From a virus, in IMG/VR virus record IMGVR_UViG_3300036979_000438, positions 1-48,774 of that record: a stretch of DNA of 48,774 nt, one strand, 5' to 3'. The position numbers and the translations under genes are program-made. The notes under the pieces were generated by a model. That model was given only the letters and a program-made list of their open reading frames with translations, was not told the DNA's origin and did not search any database. Position 1 is the stretch's first letter. Each line of letters opens with the position of its first letter. Below are positions 9,278 to 18,096 of this stretch, piece by piece.

Positions 9278-10198
9278 TCAGCCGTTCCCAAGACGCTTCG
9301 CCAGCTCGACCGCCACAGCAGTAGCGATCGCCTGGTTGTCCACGTTGCCAGCAGCAGGGATACCCGCCAGAACACCCTTGACTGTCTCGTCAATGATCGA
9401 CCGGCCCACCCGCAGGTCGCCGGCCGTGTCGTTCCGGTCAGGAATCGAGTCGTAGAACACAGCGTCCACGACAAGGACGTCGTTCTTCAGCCCGAGACTG
9501 CCCAGGACGATCTTGTGCCCACCGACAAGGGTGTCGTTCGGGACGAACACCTTGGTCGTACCGTCAAACGTGGCGATCGGACCACCAGCTCCACGCTGAA
9601 TGAGGACATACATCTGCTTGCTCCTAGAAGGATCGGGAACCGGGTCGGGTCCTGGGGCGGGTGGCTGACCGAGCAACGCTGCGACCGTTGCACGATGGAC
9701 GTTCATGTCGTAGGTCGGGTCAATCTTGCGGCCACGCGGCAACGCGTACTCTTTGTGGCCCACAACCCTGTCAGCAGCCCAACCCAAGTGCCGACAGATC
9801 GCATAGGCCGCACGGTTGATCGCGTTCATCTGCACCAACGACCACGGCTCACCAACACCGTCGTTCTCCGCTTCGTTGCCAAAGCTCCGAGAGTTTCCGG
9901 TCATGCCGTCCGGGTAGGCACCGATGCCGGCATGGTTGGCTCGACCCGACGCAACCACATAGATCGTGCCGTCACGGGCCGTCAGATAGTTCGCCAGCGG
10001 CCCAGGAAGGTCAGGTCGGCCGTTCGTGACAATGTTCAGCGACGGGGCGTTGCCAGAGTTCTTGTTCGACGCCGTGTGGTGTTCGATGAGCCACGACGGC
10101 ATGAAGTTGGAATCGCCCCTCGTTTCCCACCCTCGGACAACCTCGACACGCAGTCCTGCCTGTCGGAACACGTCGGGGAGCCAGAGCGCACGGGGCAT
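9278..10198 (-). CDS. Endolysin: N-acetylmuramoyl-L-alanine amidase
   Basis: A 306-aa lysin predicted to cut the bond between N-acetylmuramic acid and the peptide stem. Residues ~1-180 form an amidase/PGRP-type zinc domain: WLIEHHTASN (candidate ligand His41), NHAGIG, and VVGHKEYALPRGRKIDP (candidate second His near 148 and the Lys/Asp of the active site). A Pro linker (PPAPGPDPVPDPS) leads to a ~110-residue C-terminal domain of unknown type that probably binds the cell wall. There is no signal peptide, so a holin should be needed, yet no clear holin is adjacent. It lies among minor tail genes. Confidence 0.85.
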   Translation of the reverse strand: MPRALWLPDVFRQAGLRVEVVRGWETRGDSNFMPSWLIEHHTASNKNSGNAPSLNIVTNGRPDLPGPLANYLTARDGTIYVVASGRANHAGIGAYPDGMTGNSRSFGNEAENDGVGEPWSLVQMNAINRAAYAICRHLGWAADRVVGHKEYALPRGRKIDPTYDMNVHRATVAALLGQPPAPGPDPVPDPSRSKQMYVLIQRGAGGPIATFDGTTKVFVPNDTLVGGHKIVLGSLGLKNDVLVVDAVFYDSIPDRNDTAGDLRVGRSIIDETVKGVLAGIPAAGNVDNQAIATAVAVELAKRLGNG

Positions 10199-10207
10199 AG
10201 GTGAAGC

Positions 10208-11254
10208 CTAGTTCTCGGCCAGGAAAGAGATACCGGCAAGCGACAAATAGGTGCGTGTAGACGCGTTGCGTGGCGCGACTACACCGGCCGAGCTCACTTC
10301 GATACCGACGATCCCAGGGGCGCCGTAGGTCGCAAAGATTGTTCTGAACCCCGGTCGGAACCCTGCCGGCAGCGTGGCAATCGTCGCTGTTGATGACGAC
10401 CCGTCTTTGATAAGTCCGCGCAGGTGGACGTATCCGTTGCTGTCCTTGTAGTAGCCGGGTTGAGCCCATTGAGAAGCACCGACACCGAAATAGGCCCAAG
10501 AGTTCTGCAACGTCAGTCCCGCATAATCGGGTTCGATGCTGGTGTCCGGCCATCTGATGCCACCAAGAATCGAGAAGCTGGTGGAAGGCGTGAACGTGTT
10601 GGGGTTCGTAAAGTTGTTCAGCCCAATGTCCACACGGCCGGCACTCGGAGTAGTGCCAGCAGCCCAATAAATGTCTGAGAAGTCAGGACCCGTGCCAGCA
10701 AGCGCGTACGACGTGTTCATCGTCATCGCCGCCGCGATACCCGTCAGCTCCCACATTCCTGACCGCCGCAGATACAACCTTTGATGCCTGTTGTTGGTTT
10801 CCGCTGTGTAGAACGGCAGACCCAACTTTGTCAGACGCAAGTTGTTGGTGTTCCACAGGGGAATCTGGACATGGAACAGAGACACATAGGCGTTGCTGCT
10901 TGAGTTGATAAGTACCTGGCCGTCAGTACCAATCTGAATCCACGCAGCCGCATCATTCGCGTTGGTCCTGACAACCTGCATGATCTGAGGCCGGTAGGAA
11001 GCAGGCAACGTGAACGCCACCGAGTTCAGCGTGCCGCTCCGCAACAGGCCACGCATGATGAGCCAACCCTCGGAATCCACCCGGTAGGCAGCAGTCGGCC
11101 ACGACGCGTCGTAGTTCGTCCAACTGTTAGAGAACGTCGAGATGACGTTCCACGACGCGTCAGCCACCCACGACGGATACGTTCCCCGCCGCTCCAACGA
11201 GTAGATACGGTCGTTGAGTTGTTTCAGTTCAGCACCGAGCGGATCAACAGGCAC
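10208..11254 (-). CDS. Minor tail protein with an internal duplication
   Basis: A 348-aa protein, GTG start with GAGGG upstream. It starts with a short coiled coil (ELKQLNDRIYSLERR) of the kind that trimerises fibres. Two related beta-rich repeats follow: one has WLIMRGLLRSG and FTLPASYRP, and the other near the C-terminus has YVHLRGLIKDG and ATLPAGFRP. Such repeats are typical of receptor-binding or baseplate-tip jelly rolls. It is placed between the Gp37-like protein and the endolysin. Confidence 0.65.
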   Translation of the reverse strand: MPVDPLGAELKQLNDRIYSLERRGTYPSWVADASWNVISTFSNSWTNYDASWPTAAYRVDSEGWLIMRGLLRSGTLNSVAFTLPASYRPQIMQVVRTNANDAAAWIQIGTDGQVLINSSSNAYVSLFHVQIPLWNTNNLRLTKLGLPFYTAETNNRHQRLYLRRSGMWELTGIAAAMTMNTSYALAGTGPDFSDIYWAAGTTPSAGRVDIGLNNFTNPNTFTPSTSFSILGGIRWPDTSIEPDYAGLTLQNSWAYFGVGASQWAQPGYYKDSNGYVHLRGLIKDGSSSTATIATLPAGFRPGFRTIFATYGAPGIVGIEVSSAGVVAPRNASTRTYLSLAGISFLAEN

Positions 11255-11257
11255 AGG

Positions 11258-12250
11258 TCACGCCCTCAACTGCTGTTCAAGCGTCCACTTCTCCACGGGC
11301 GCACCACCAGCCCACGACCCTTCCACGGCGACAAGCTGGAAGATTTCGTCACGACCCGAAACGTCGGTGTCGATCAAACGAATGTCCTCACCGACCCACG
11401 CAACGCCAGTCGGTTCGTTGATGAGCTCGACCTCTGCCGAATACAACGGCTCTTGGTGCAGGTCGGCGTACCGGGCAACCTTCTGAATCAGCGTTTCTGC
11501 GACAGAAACAGAATCGGCGCGAAACTCGCGGTCCAGTCGAGGCCAGTTCGGGGATGGCGTCCCGAACTGTGTGTAGGCCAAGTCGTTGTCCCCTGTGCCG
11601 TCAATGTTGTTCGCGACGAACGTCCAGTCATCGTCCCACTTGGTGATGCGAACCGATGGCCTAGACCGGATCACATGTTCGGCACGGTGGTCCCGTGGAT
11701 ACTGCAAGTCGAAATGCCGGACGTAGTTGCCGTCGGCATATGACCGGAAGTCGAACCCGTCGATGTTGTCGCACCAATCTGACAGGTACTTGAGGGCCGA
11801 CTTGCGGTCCGTAGCTTTCAGCGTCAGGTCGCGCAGACGCCCGGTGGCCGGCGTACTGACCGTCCAGCTCAACCCACCGTTGGTTCCGGTTGCTGCTTCC
11901 GTAAGAATCGTGGACACCATCGTTGCCTGGTCGGTGTTTTGGAAGCGGTAGTCGGTTCTGATGATGCGGAAATCAAGAATCGACGTGAACCCGGCACCCT
12001 CGAACGTCCACTCGTTCGACCCGTACGCGGTCGGAGACAGGTCCCATACGATGCCGGCCCACGGGATTGTCCCGTCCGGGTAGACGACATAGACGGCAAG
12101 AGGCCGGTCTAGAAGCGTTGCGTTGGTGGGATCAACGATGGTGCCGCTGATCGTGCCAGGGCGGTCACGTTCCACGCTCCACTTGACCCCAATGTGCCGC
12201 CATTCTCCTAGACGCGTATTGGTCAGGAAGTCTGCGACGACAAGCCTCAT
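11258..12250 (-). CDS. Minor tail protein, ReqiPepy6 Gp37-like (baseplate hub/Tal-type)
   Basis: A 330-aa protein resembling the 'siphovirus ReqiPepy6 Gp37-like' family of actinobacteriophage tail tips. Features are an N-terminal VADFLTNTRLGEW, a WSVERDRPGTISGTI barrel, a central ALKYLSDWCDNIDGFDFR segment and a C-terminal SGRDEIFQLVAVEGSW-EKWTLEQQLRA stretch. Members occupy the hub position after the distal tail protein. It starts 3 bases after the collar-domain gene, as part of one transcript. Confidence 0.7.
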   Translation of the reverse strand: MRLVVADFLTNTRLGEWRHIGVKWSVERDRPGTISGTIVDPTNATLLDRPLAVYVVYPDGTIPWAGIVWDLSPTAYGSNEWTFEGAGFTSILDFRIIRTDYRFQNTDQATMVSTILTEAATGTNGGLSWTVSTPATGRLRDLTLKATDRKSALKYLSDWCDNIDGFDFRSYADGNYVRHFDLQYPRDHRAEHVIRSRPSVRITKWDDDWTFVANNIDGTGDNDLAYTQFGTPSPNWPRLDREFRADSVSVAETLIQKVARYADLHQEPLYSAEVELINEPTGVAWVGEDIRLIDTDVSGRDEIFQLVAVEGSWAGGAPVEKWTLEQQLRA

Positions 12251-12253
12251 GGG

Positions 12254-13261
12254 TTACGACGACCGGATAATGAAGTTCAACGCGAGCCACGGCTGCATGT
12301 TCGGGTGCGAACCACCGCCACCGTCAGATGCAATCGTGTGGCTGTGGCTGCCCTGACCGGCAACCGTGGTGCGGGTTGCAAGGGCCCAGCCGTTGCCGTT
12401 CACGATGTTCCAAGTGTTACCGGCGAAAGCTGTGATGACGCTTGCCAGGTCGTGAGTGTGTGCGCCGCCCGTCACGCTGCCACCATGAGCGTGAGCTGGC
12501 ATCTGAGCGGTAGTCAGGACAACGCTCTCAGCGCCACCGACGAAGCCGAGAGTCCTGGTCGTCAGCCCCGTACCCGTGCCAGCGCCGACCGGGGTACGAC
12601 CGCGCAGGTCCGGCACGTTGAACGTCGTCCCCGGCACCGAACCCGGCCCGTAGGTCGTACCGATTTCCGTGAACAGGGCCGGAAAGTCAGCACGGTTCTT
12701 GGACGAACCGTCACAGATGATGTAGCCGCTCGGAGCCGTAGCTCCCGCAAACATCGTGATCGCGCCCACCGGAACGGTCTGTGAACCAGCACGCACACGG
12801 GTTGGCACAACATTCGTGCTGAGAAGGCTTGAAGCACCGGCCGGCACCGTCACCGTTGCCAGCTCGAACCACCTGTCGAACCCTGGGGTCGGCGCGACCG
12901 GAGTGGCAGCAGCAGTACCCGTGACAACCTCGACGGTTGCCGTGTCGGTCGCGTCGCCGTACTCGGTGGTCTTGACTCGGGCGATGATGAGGTCGATACG
13001 GGAAAGCGTCGGGTTAGAAGGACTGATCGCTACCGTTTCCGCAGCGGACACGACCACTTGGTAGTAGCCCTCGGGGAACGTGTCCCCCGCAAGGATGCAC
13101 GACCCAGGGTCGAACGTGACGTTCAGACCCGACACCGACGCCACGTTCAGACCGACAACAACACCGGGCGAACCGTTGGCCGCAGCTTGGAGCATGTGAC
13201 GGAACGAACGCGCCTCATAGCACTCACCAGCGATGAACGTGGGCGGGGAGTTGACCGTCAT
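12254..13261 (-). CDS. Tail fibre protein with phage tail collar domain
   Basis: A 335-aa protein. After an N-terminal beta domain, residues ~175 onward show the collar domain pattern: PVGAITMFAGATAPSGYIIC, DFPALFTEIGTTYG, then FNVPDLRGRTPVGAG. The C-terminus has His-rich AHAHGGSVTGGAHTHD and SHSHTI segments that may bind metal, and ends in MQPWLALNFIIR. This is typical of short-fibre tips of the microcystin-dependent-protein-like group. It sits between the distal tail protein and the Gp37-like hub. Confidence 0.85.
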   Translation of the reverse strand: MTVNSPPTFIAGECYEARSFRHMLQAAANGSPGVVVGLNVASVSGLNVTFDPGSCILAGDTFPEGYYQVVVSAAETVAISPSNPTLSRIDLIIARVKTTEYGDATDTATVEVVTGTAAATPVAPTPGFDRWFELATVTVPAGASSLLSTNVVPTRVRAGSQTVPVGAITMFAGATAPSGYIICDGSSKNRADFPALFTEIGTTYGPGSVPGTTFNVPDLRGRTPVGAGTGTGLTTRTLGFVGGAESVVLTTAQMPAHAHGGSVTGGAHTHDLASVITAFAGNTWNIVNGNGWALATRTTVAGQGSHSHTIASDGGGGSHPNMQPWLALNFIIRSS

Positions 13262-13274
13262 AGAACAATCCTAC

Positions 13275-14243
13275 TTAGAACCAAGCGTCACGGAAGCGAA
13301 TGAACCCGGTTCCCGTGCCTGTACCGACCGTAATGTTGATCTGAGTCTCACCCGGAGCCAGCCAGAAGAACTCTGACGTAGTCGAGAGCCCCGAATAGAC
13401 CTCTGTACCGTTGAGCGTGATCGTCCGGGCAAGATGGTCCGCTTTGAGCTCGCCACCGGCCACGTCACCTGTCCACGACCATTCCTGGCCGGACTGTGCG
13501 TTCTGCACCGTGACGTCCTCGACGTTGCCACGGATCGAGAACACGGGTGGCGTGTAGGCGTTGCCGTGGTTCATCACGAACCGGACACCGAAGTCACCAA
13601 TCGGGATGCAAACCGTGTCGCTCGGAGCTGTCGTGAAACAGAAGTTCGGGGTGTGTGGTAGCGGCTGGGCCCCGGAGTTGTTGAAACAGAAGCCGCCGCC
13701 ACCAGCCGACGACAGGGCCACAGACGACTGTGTAATCGACGCGTTGTAGAACCTGGGGTCGTTCGCAACGAACTCCAACGACACCCGGACAACTCCAAGT
13801 CGGATACCGGACGAATCCACTTCCATCTTCCGAGGATGCCCAATCAGCATCATTGACTCGTCGCCGGTCATACGGAACCGGAGTGGCTGCTCGAAGATCA
13901 CGGGCTGCCACACACCCGCCAGCTCACGAATCGCGTCCCATGCTGCGGCCGGCGAAGCAAACCGGCCAGCAACCTCGACAACGATTTCGCGCGAGTTCGC
14001 AAAGTCACCCAGGGCAGACTCGCCGTGGTGGAACGGCTCGGGGGCATCGTTTGTCCGAACCGAAGGAAGGCCGATTCCGTCAATCTCCGTGATGCACCAT
14101 TCGGAGTTCTTGCCGAGCATGACGCCACCGAGACTGACCTGCCAGTCCGACGTAAGCCCGTCTACGTTCCATTCGGTGTATTGGTTCGGCCACGGCGACG
14201 GCGGCTGATCGACCGGCGTAAAAAGACGGTAGATGATCGTCAC
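13275..14243 (-). CDS. Distal tail protein (Dit-like)
   Basis: A 322-aa protein directly after the tape measure, with its ATG in the tape measure's stop (ATGA). The N-terminal half has the usual Dit features: a WNVDGLTSDWQVSLGG strand pair, then SREIVVEVAGRFASPAAAWDA and a RVSLEFVANDPRFY strand at about residue 155. A C-terminal galectin-like half ends in INITVGTGTG and FIRFRDAWF. Dit proteins form the hexameric ring at the tail tip that carries the fibres. Confidence 0.75.
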   Translation of the reverse strand: MTIIYRLFTPVDQPPSPWPNQYTEWNVDGLTSDWQVSLGGVMLGKNSEWCITEIDGIGLPSVRTNDAPEPFHHGESALGDFANSREIVVEVAGRFASPAAAWDAIRELAGVWQPVIFEQPLRFRMTGDESMMLIGHPRKMEVDSSGIRLGVVRVSLEFVANDPRFYNASITQSSVALSSAGGGGFCFNNSGAQPLPHTPNFCFTTAPSDTVCIPIGDFGVRFVMNHGNAYTPPVFSIRGNVEDVTVQNAQSGQEWSWTGDVAGGELKADHLARTITLNGTEVYSGLSTTSEFFWLAPGETQINITVGTGTGTGFIRFRDAWF

Positions 14244-16510
14244 GCTGCACCCATCCTGGTCCGACGCATCCAGTCCAACTCGGCAACGCTGCTCGACGCG
14301 TCCGAACCAAACGTGACAGGCCCGTTGAACGTGATCCCACCAGCAGAACGAGCGTTCGACACAGGCATCGCTGTCGGATTTACGCCACCGGCCATCGCGA
14401 ACCCGCTGAACTCAGAAGCAACAGCAGTAGCGAAGCCTGATTCCCCCATAACGGGTGCTGCACGCAGACCTGCTTCACGCAACCCCCCAAACGGGTTGAG
14501 TTTGCCGAGCAGACCACCAAGCTTGTCCTTGATGCCCGACGCGATCTCGCCAGCCTTCTTCACAAGGTCCAGACTTGTAAAGCCGTTCCACAACGACTGA
14601 ATCGCGTTCTTACCAGCCTGGAACAGATCAAGGTTCGCCAACTTGTCCTTGATACCGTCCACAATGTCCTTGACCTTGTTCTTCACCTTGTCAGGGAAGT
14701 CTTTGAGGTCGTTCCACCAATCCTTGAACTTCTGCCACAACTCCTGAACCTTGTCCTTGGCCTGCGTGAACTTCGGTCCGACCTCAGCCAACTTGTCGGC
14801 AAGCCACTTGATAGCAGGAGCGACGTAACTGCTAATGATGTTGGCAAGGAAGTTCATAAAGCTCGTCAAGACAGGTATCAACTTGATGAGCAGCGGGAAG
14901 TACGCCATCGACAACTGAACAAGCTGAGGCAGAATCGGAATGATTGCCAGCACAAGTTGGACAAACGCGTTAGCGATTGCAGCCAAGAGGGGCCCAAGTT
15001 CAGCACCCATCTGAGAAATCATGGTCGTGAACATGGGCATGACCAGGGCCAGCGCGTCACCAATGGCCGTGATCGCAGGCTGCAACGCAACTAGCACCTC
15101 AGCAATAAGTTGCGCGCCGACAGCGATCAGCTCTGCGAGGACCGGCATGATCGGCATGAGTGCCATCAGTAGCATCCCGAACGTCTCAGCGACGACAGTC
15201 AGGGGACCTTCAAGGCGCAACAGCAGATTCGTGAAGATCGGCCCCAACTTCTCCATAACAGGACCAAGTGCCTTGCCGAGCGTCCCCAGGAACCCACCGA
15301 ACGTCGAGGCGAGCTGGGTGATGACCGGGAAGATCGGCGCCATTGCAGCAAGCAACTGTCCGAACCCGGCACCCAACTGTCCGATTGCCGTCTTTGCTTC
15401 GGTGGACGACAGAAAAGTTCGGAGCGCATCGGTAAATGGCCGCATCCCCTCCGTCAGAGTAGAGGTGGCCTGCTCCTTGAAGTTCTGCAACGCACCCGTG
15501 ACCGTGGTGGCCTGACGTTCCATTTCGCCGGCAGCACCCGGCATTTCACGCATCGCCTCGGTCAGAATGTTCGCAGCCTGGGCACCAGGGATAAGACCGG
15601 CCTCGCCCATCTTTCGGGCTTCGGCTTCGGTGACACCGAGCCCTTCACCGAGTTCCTTCCAGACGTTGATACCCGGAATCGACTGCTGAAGCTGGTTCAT
15701 GTCCTGCGCCATGACCTTGCTGCTCGACCCCATCTGGCCGAGCGCCCTGGTCACACGCTGGAACTCAATCTCGCCACCACCCGTAAGAGCGACGGCGTCA
15801 CCGATCGCGGTGGCGTACTGCAACACGTTGTCTTTAGTGACACCGTAAGCCTGACCCTGCGCCAACAGGTTTCGGGTCTGATCCGCGATCTGTTTCACGT
15901 CGAACGGTGTCTTGAACGCGAAATCCTTGACGTCGTCAAGGAGTTTCTTGCCGTCATCGACACTTCCGGTGAGTGCGGTGAACGATGCTTCGGCCTTGTC
16001 GAACGACCCGGTCATTTCGATACCGGCCGTGAAAGCCGACGTTGCCAAATAACCGACAGCAGCAGCGCCAGCCATAGCGCCACCCTTGAGCATCCCGCCC
16101 ATAGCGCCGCCCATCCGACTCATATGCCCATCGGACTTACGGCCGGCCTCTGCAAACGCACGCTCAATGCGTTCACCCGTTATCTCGGCCTGAGCGCCCG
16201 TCTCACGAATAGCGTTCTCAATCGCCTCACCCGACGTCTGAACAGCAGTCTCGGCACGTTCCATGCCAACGTTGAACTCGTTGGCAATATCAGCAGAGGT
16301 CATCTCAACGGTCTGCCGAACTTCTGCCATCTCCATCTTGACGACAGCAATCAACTCACGGACAGCCTGCTCCATGTCCTCAAAGCCCTGTTTCCATTGG
16401 GCCTGGACAATGTTGAGTGCCTGACTGAGTTGCGCCGTGAGCTGGGGCGTGAACTGTGAAACGTCAGGGACGATCTTGATTGTGGCGGTCCCAATGACGT
16501 TGCCAGACAT
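14240..16510 (-). CDS. Tape measure protein
   Basis: A 756-aa protein that sets tail length and is ejected ahead of DNA. Residues 1-130 are helical and acidic (coiled coil). Next comes the conserved tape-measure N-domain (FAFKTPFDVKQIADQTRNL, FQRVTRALGQMGSSSKVMAQ, NILTEAMREMPGAAGEM). A long hydrophobic stretch follows (about 400-570), with several potential membrane helices, then an amphipathic Lys/Asp-rich coiled coil and a Gly/Ala-rich tail. At about 1.5 Angstrom per residue, a family rule of thumb, it predicts a tail near 110 nm. It follows the frameshifted chaperone genes, as usual. Confidence 0.95.
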   Translation of the reverse strand: MSGNVIGTATIKIVPDVSQFTPQLTAQLSQALNIVQAQWKQGFEDMEQAVRELIAVVKMEMAEVRQTVEMTSADIANEFNVGMERAETAVQTSGEAIENAIRETGAQAEITGERIERAFAEAGRKSDGHMSRMGGAMGGMLKGGAMAGAAAVGYLATSAFTAGIEMTGSFDKAEASFTALTGSVDDGKKLLDDVKDFAFKTPFDVKQIADQTRNLLAQGQAYGVTKDNVLQYATAIGDAVALTGGGEIEFQRVTRALGQMGSSSKVMAQDMNQLQQSIPGINVWKELGEGLGVTEAEARKMGEAGLIPGAQAANILTEAMREMPGAAGEMERQATTVTGALQNFKEQATSTLTEGMRPFTDALRTFLSSTEAKTAIGQLGAGFGQLLAAMAPIFPVITQLASTFGGFLGTLGKALGPVMEKLGPIFTNLLLRLEGPLTVVAETFGMLLMALMPIMPVLAELIAVGAQLIAEVLVALQPAITAIGDALALVMPMFTTMISQMGAELGPLLAAIANAFVQLVLAIIPILPQLVQLSMAYFPLLIKLIPVLTSFMNFLANIISSYVAPAIKWLADKLAEVGPKFTQAKDKVQELWQKFKDWWNDLKDFPDKVKNKVKDIVDGIKDKLANLDLFQAGKNAIQSLWNGFTSLDLVKKAGEIASGIKDKLGGLLGKLNPFGGLREAGLRAAPVMGESGFATAVASEFSGFAMAGGVNPTAMPVSNARSAGGITFNGPVTFGSDASSSVAELDWMRRTRMGAA

Positions 16511-16519
16511 AGAACTAGG

Positions 16520-17160
16520 CTACCTGCGGACGCGGCCGAGCATGGTCATAGCCGCGCTCGCTGTGTAGCCCTCGTCGTCCTCGCCGTTGTACCAGGACGG
16601 GGCTCCGTCAAGTGGGAGCGAAGTCCTCTTGCCTTCACGGCCGGCAACACCGTCAGGAGGCGCCCCAAGCATCTCCATGACCTCTTGGCGGTCACCTTCT
16701 TCCTGTATGCCGTCCATCAAGACGAAATAACAGGCGGCAACCCAGTCTCGGGGGTGGAGGGCAGAGGGGTTGCCTCCGTTGGCGGCGATGCGACCTCTGA
16801 TGAGGTATTCGTTGCTCCATCCGAAGGCGAGGACTCTGAAAGTCCAGTAGTAGGGTTTGCGAACCACGACTCCATCAACGTCTGGAACAGGCCCATCACG
16901 GCACTCAGCGGCGGTCCACCCGGCGAACGCACAAGGTTCGCAAGCTGCTCGGCCTCGTTCGGTGGGAACGCCATGTTGAGACATGCGTTGATCGCCTCGA
17001 ACTGCTTGATCGGATCAGTCTCCGTCTGAAACGACTGCAAGTTCACCAGGAGCCCGTAAGGGGCTTCGGGAAACGCATGGAGCAGGTACTCGTTGCCGAG
17101 CTGGTCGCTGATTGTCACAGGGACCATAGAAGTAGGAATGGTGGGCACGGAATCACTCAT
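16520..17160 (-). CDS. Tail assembly chaperone, long form made by -1 ribosomal frameshift
   Basis: Predicted fusion of about 213 aa. The first 103 codons are read from 17160 in the frame of the short chaperone; the ribosome then slips back one base on A-AAC-CCT (16858-16852) and continues to a stop at 16520. Across the slip the protein reads MESWFANP then YYWTFRVLAFG. The downstream frame has no convincing start of its own, but its residues YYWTF...RDWVAACYFVLMDG look like a real domain. This G/GT arrangement just before the tape measure gene is standard in siphoviruses; the long form is thought to bring tape measure and tail tube together. Confidence 0.85.
16717..17160 (-). CDS. Tail assembly chaperone, short form
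   Basis: The 147-aa unshifted product. The N-terminal domain (ISDQLGNEYLLHAFPEAP ... ACLNMAFPPNEAEQLANLV) is shared with the frameshifted form; the last ~45 residues after the slip site are low-complexity Ser/Pro/Thr, as expected for a region not under strong selection. Located between the gp10-like protein and the tape measure gene. Confidence 0.85.
   Translation of the reverse strand: MSDSVPTIPTSMVPVTISDQLGNEYLLHAFPEAPYGLLVNLQSFQTETDPIKQFEAINACLNMAFPPNEAEQLANLVRSPGGPPLSAVMGLFQTLMESWFANPTTGLSESSPSDGATNTSSEVASPPTEATPLPSTPETGLPPVISS
16852..16858 (-). promoter_or_regulatory. Slippery heptamer for -1 frameshifting
   Basis: On the minus strand the heptamer is AAACCCT, a perfect X-XXY-YYZ site (X=A, Y=C, Z=T) in the correct phase of the short chaperone frame (A AAC CCT). 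Both tRNAs can re-pair after a one-base backward slip (AAC to AAA, CCT to CCC). The reading frames on either side are related by exactly -1. Confidence 0.85.
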
Positions 17161-17187
17161 GCGGCGACCTTAGCATCCTCGGGTTGT

Positions 17188-17628
17188 CTATCTGAGTGCG
17201 ACTGGAAGGGCCTTGACGAAGAAGGGATTTGCCTTCTGACCTTTGATGTAGTCGGCGTAGTAGAAGCCGCCGTGCGACGGAATGTTGTAGTTGCCGTAGG
17301 CAGTCGAGAACACCATGTGCCTAGCCGACTTTGGACGGATCAGACCACGGCCGGCATAGATACCCGTACCCTTGACCACCCACATGGCATACGGCACGTT
17401 GATCGACGTTTCACCCTCAACACCAAGGCCAGCTTTCACAACCTTCGCTGTGATCGACTGACGCATCTTGCCGCCACCAACCTTGCCAACCGGCGCAGTA
17501 TCTTTCGCGACCTTCTGAACGTTCTTGGCTCGCCGCAACATGTCCTGACCGACAAAACCACGTTCTGTGCGGAGCATCGTGTTTATCGCACCCTGGTCAA
17601 GTTGGAGGGTTACGTCAATGCGAAACAA
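17188..17628 (-). CDS. HK97 gp10-like tail completion/connector protein
   Basis: A 146-aa protein. Its TTG start directly follows the previous stop, and no better start is visible. The central pattern VAKDTAPVGKVGGGKMRQSIT followed by YAMWVVKGTGIYAGRGLIRPK is typical of the HK97-gp10-like family, which joins the connector to the tail tube. The C-terminus (NPFFVKALPVALR) also fits the family. It lies between the connector genes and the tail chaperones, as expected. Confidence 0.75.
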   Translation of the reverse strand: MFRIDVTLQLDQGAINTMLRTERGFVGQDMLRRAKNVQKVAKDTAPVGKVGGGKMRQSITAKVVKAGLGVEGETSINVPYAMWVVKGTGIYAGRGLIRPKSARHMVFSTAYGNYNIPSHGGFYYADYIKGQKANPFFVKALPVALR

Positions 17629-17631
17629 CTG

Positions 17632-18096
17632 TCAGCACCACTCGTCGCCGTCTACAAACACCGGAATGTCAATGAACCCGCACCCGCCAGCAACGGTGAA
17701 CGGAGACGCAGTCCCGACAATCATGTCGGGCGACAGTCGAGCAACCGCTCTCCATGCTCTGCCAGCAACGTTCATCAGCTCCATATGGGCTTCCTGTTCG
17801 GCGTCCACAGACGGAGGCCGGCCCCGGTCGTCCATCACAGGAACGCACCGGGCCAGGATCACATGGGCCTGCACAGCAATCTGCGGCCCACACTTGATGT
17901 TGCCGTCAGGGTCCGGGCCCCACGATGCCGGGAAACCATCGACAGGCTGGAACCCCTCGATGGTGACCATCATCGCCCAGCCATCGTCCTCACAGCAGCC
18001 GTCAAGAGCGCCTTCACCGACAACGATCTTGCCTGTGAGGCCAGTAGCTCGCTGTACGGCGTCCAGAACAGCCTGTGCAGCCCCGTCAAGGCTCAC
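17632..18096 (-). CDS. Head-tail connector / tail terminator-like protein
   Basis: A 154-aa protein. I chose the GTG at 18096, which overlaps the adaptor gene's stop (GTGA). The fold looks alpha/beta with an early helix (AAQAVLDAVQRATGL) and an acidic, cysteine-containing middle (GCCEDDGWAMMVTIEG). The position, between the adaptor and the gp10-like gene, is that of a head-tail stopper or tail terminator. Assignment is by gene order rather than by a strong motif. Confidence 0.55.
   Translation of the reverse strand: MSLDGAAQAVLDAVQRATGLTGKIVVGEGALDGCCEDDGWAMMVTIEGFQPVDGFPASWGPDPDGNIKCGPQIAVQAHVILARCVPVMDDRGRPPSVDAEQEAHMELMNVAGRAWRAVARLSPDMIVGTASPFTVAGGCGFIDIPVFVDGDEWC

Noticed and set aside
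12254-13261. Pyocin-like or contractile-tail reading because of the collar domain
   Set aside because: There is no sheath, baseplate wedge or tail-tube pair; tape measure, Dit and Gp37-like genes indicate a flexible non-contractile tail.
16520-16984. A separate 154-aa gene in the tail chaperone region
   Set aside because: The first ~45 residues are the shadow of the short chaperone; only the part after the AAACCCT slip site looks like protein, so it is treated as the frameshifted C-terminus.
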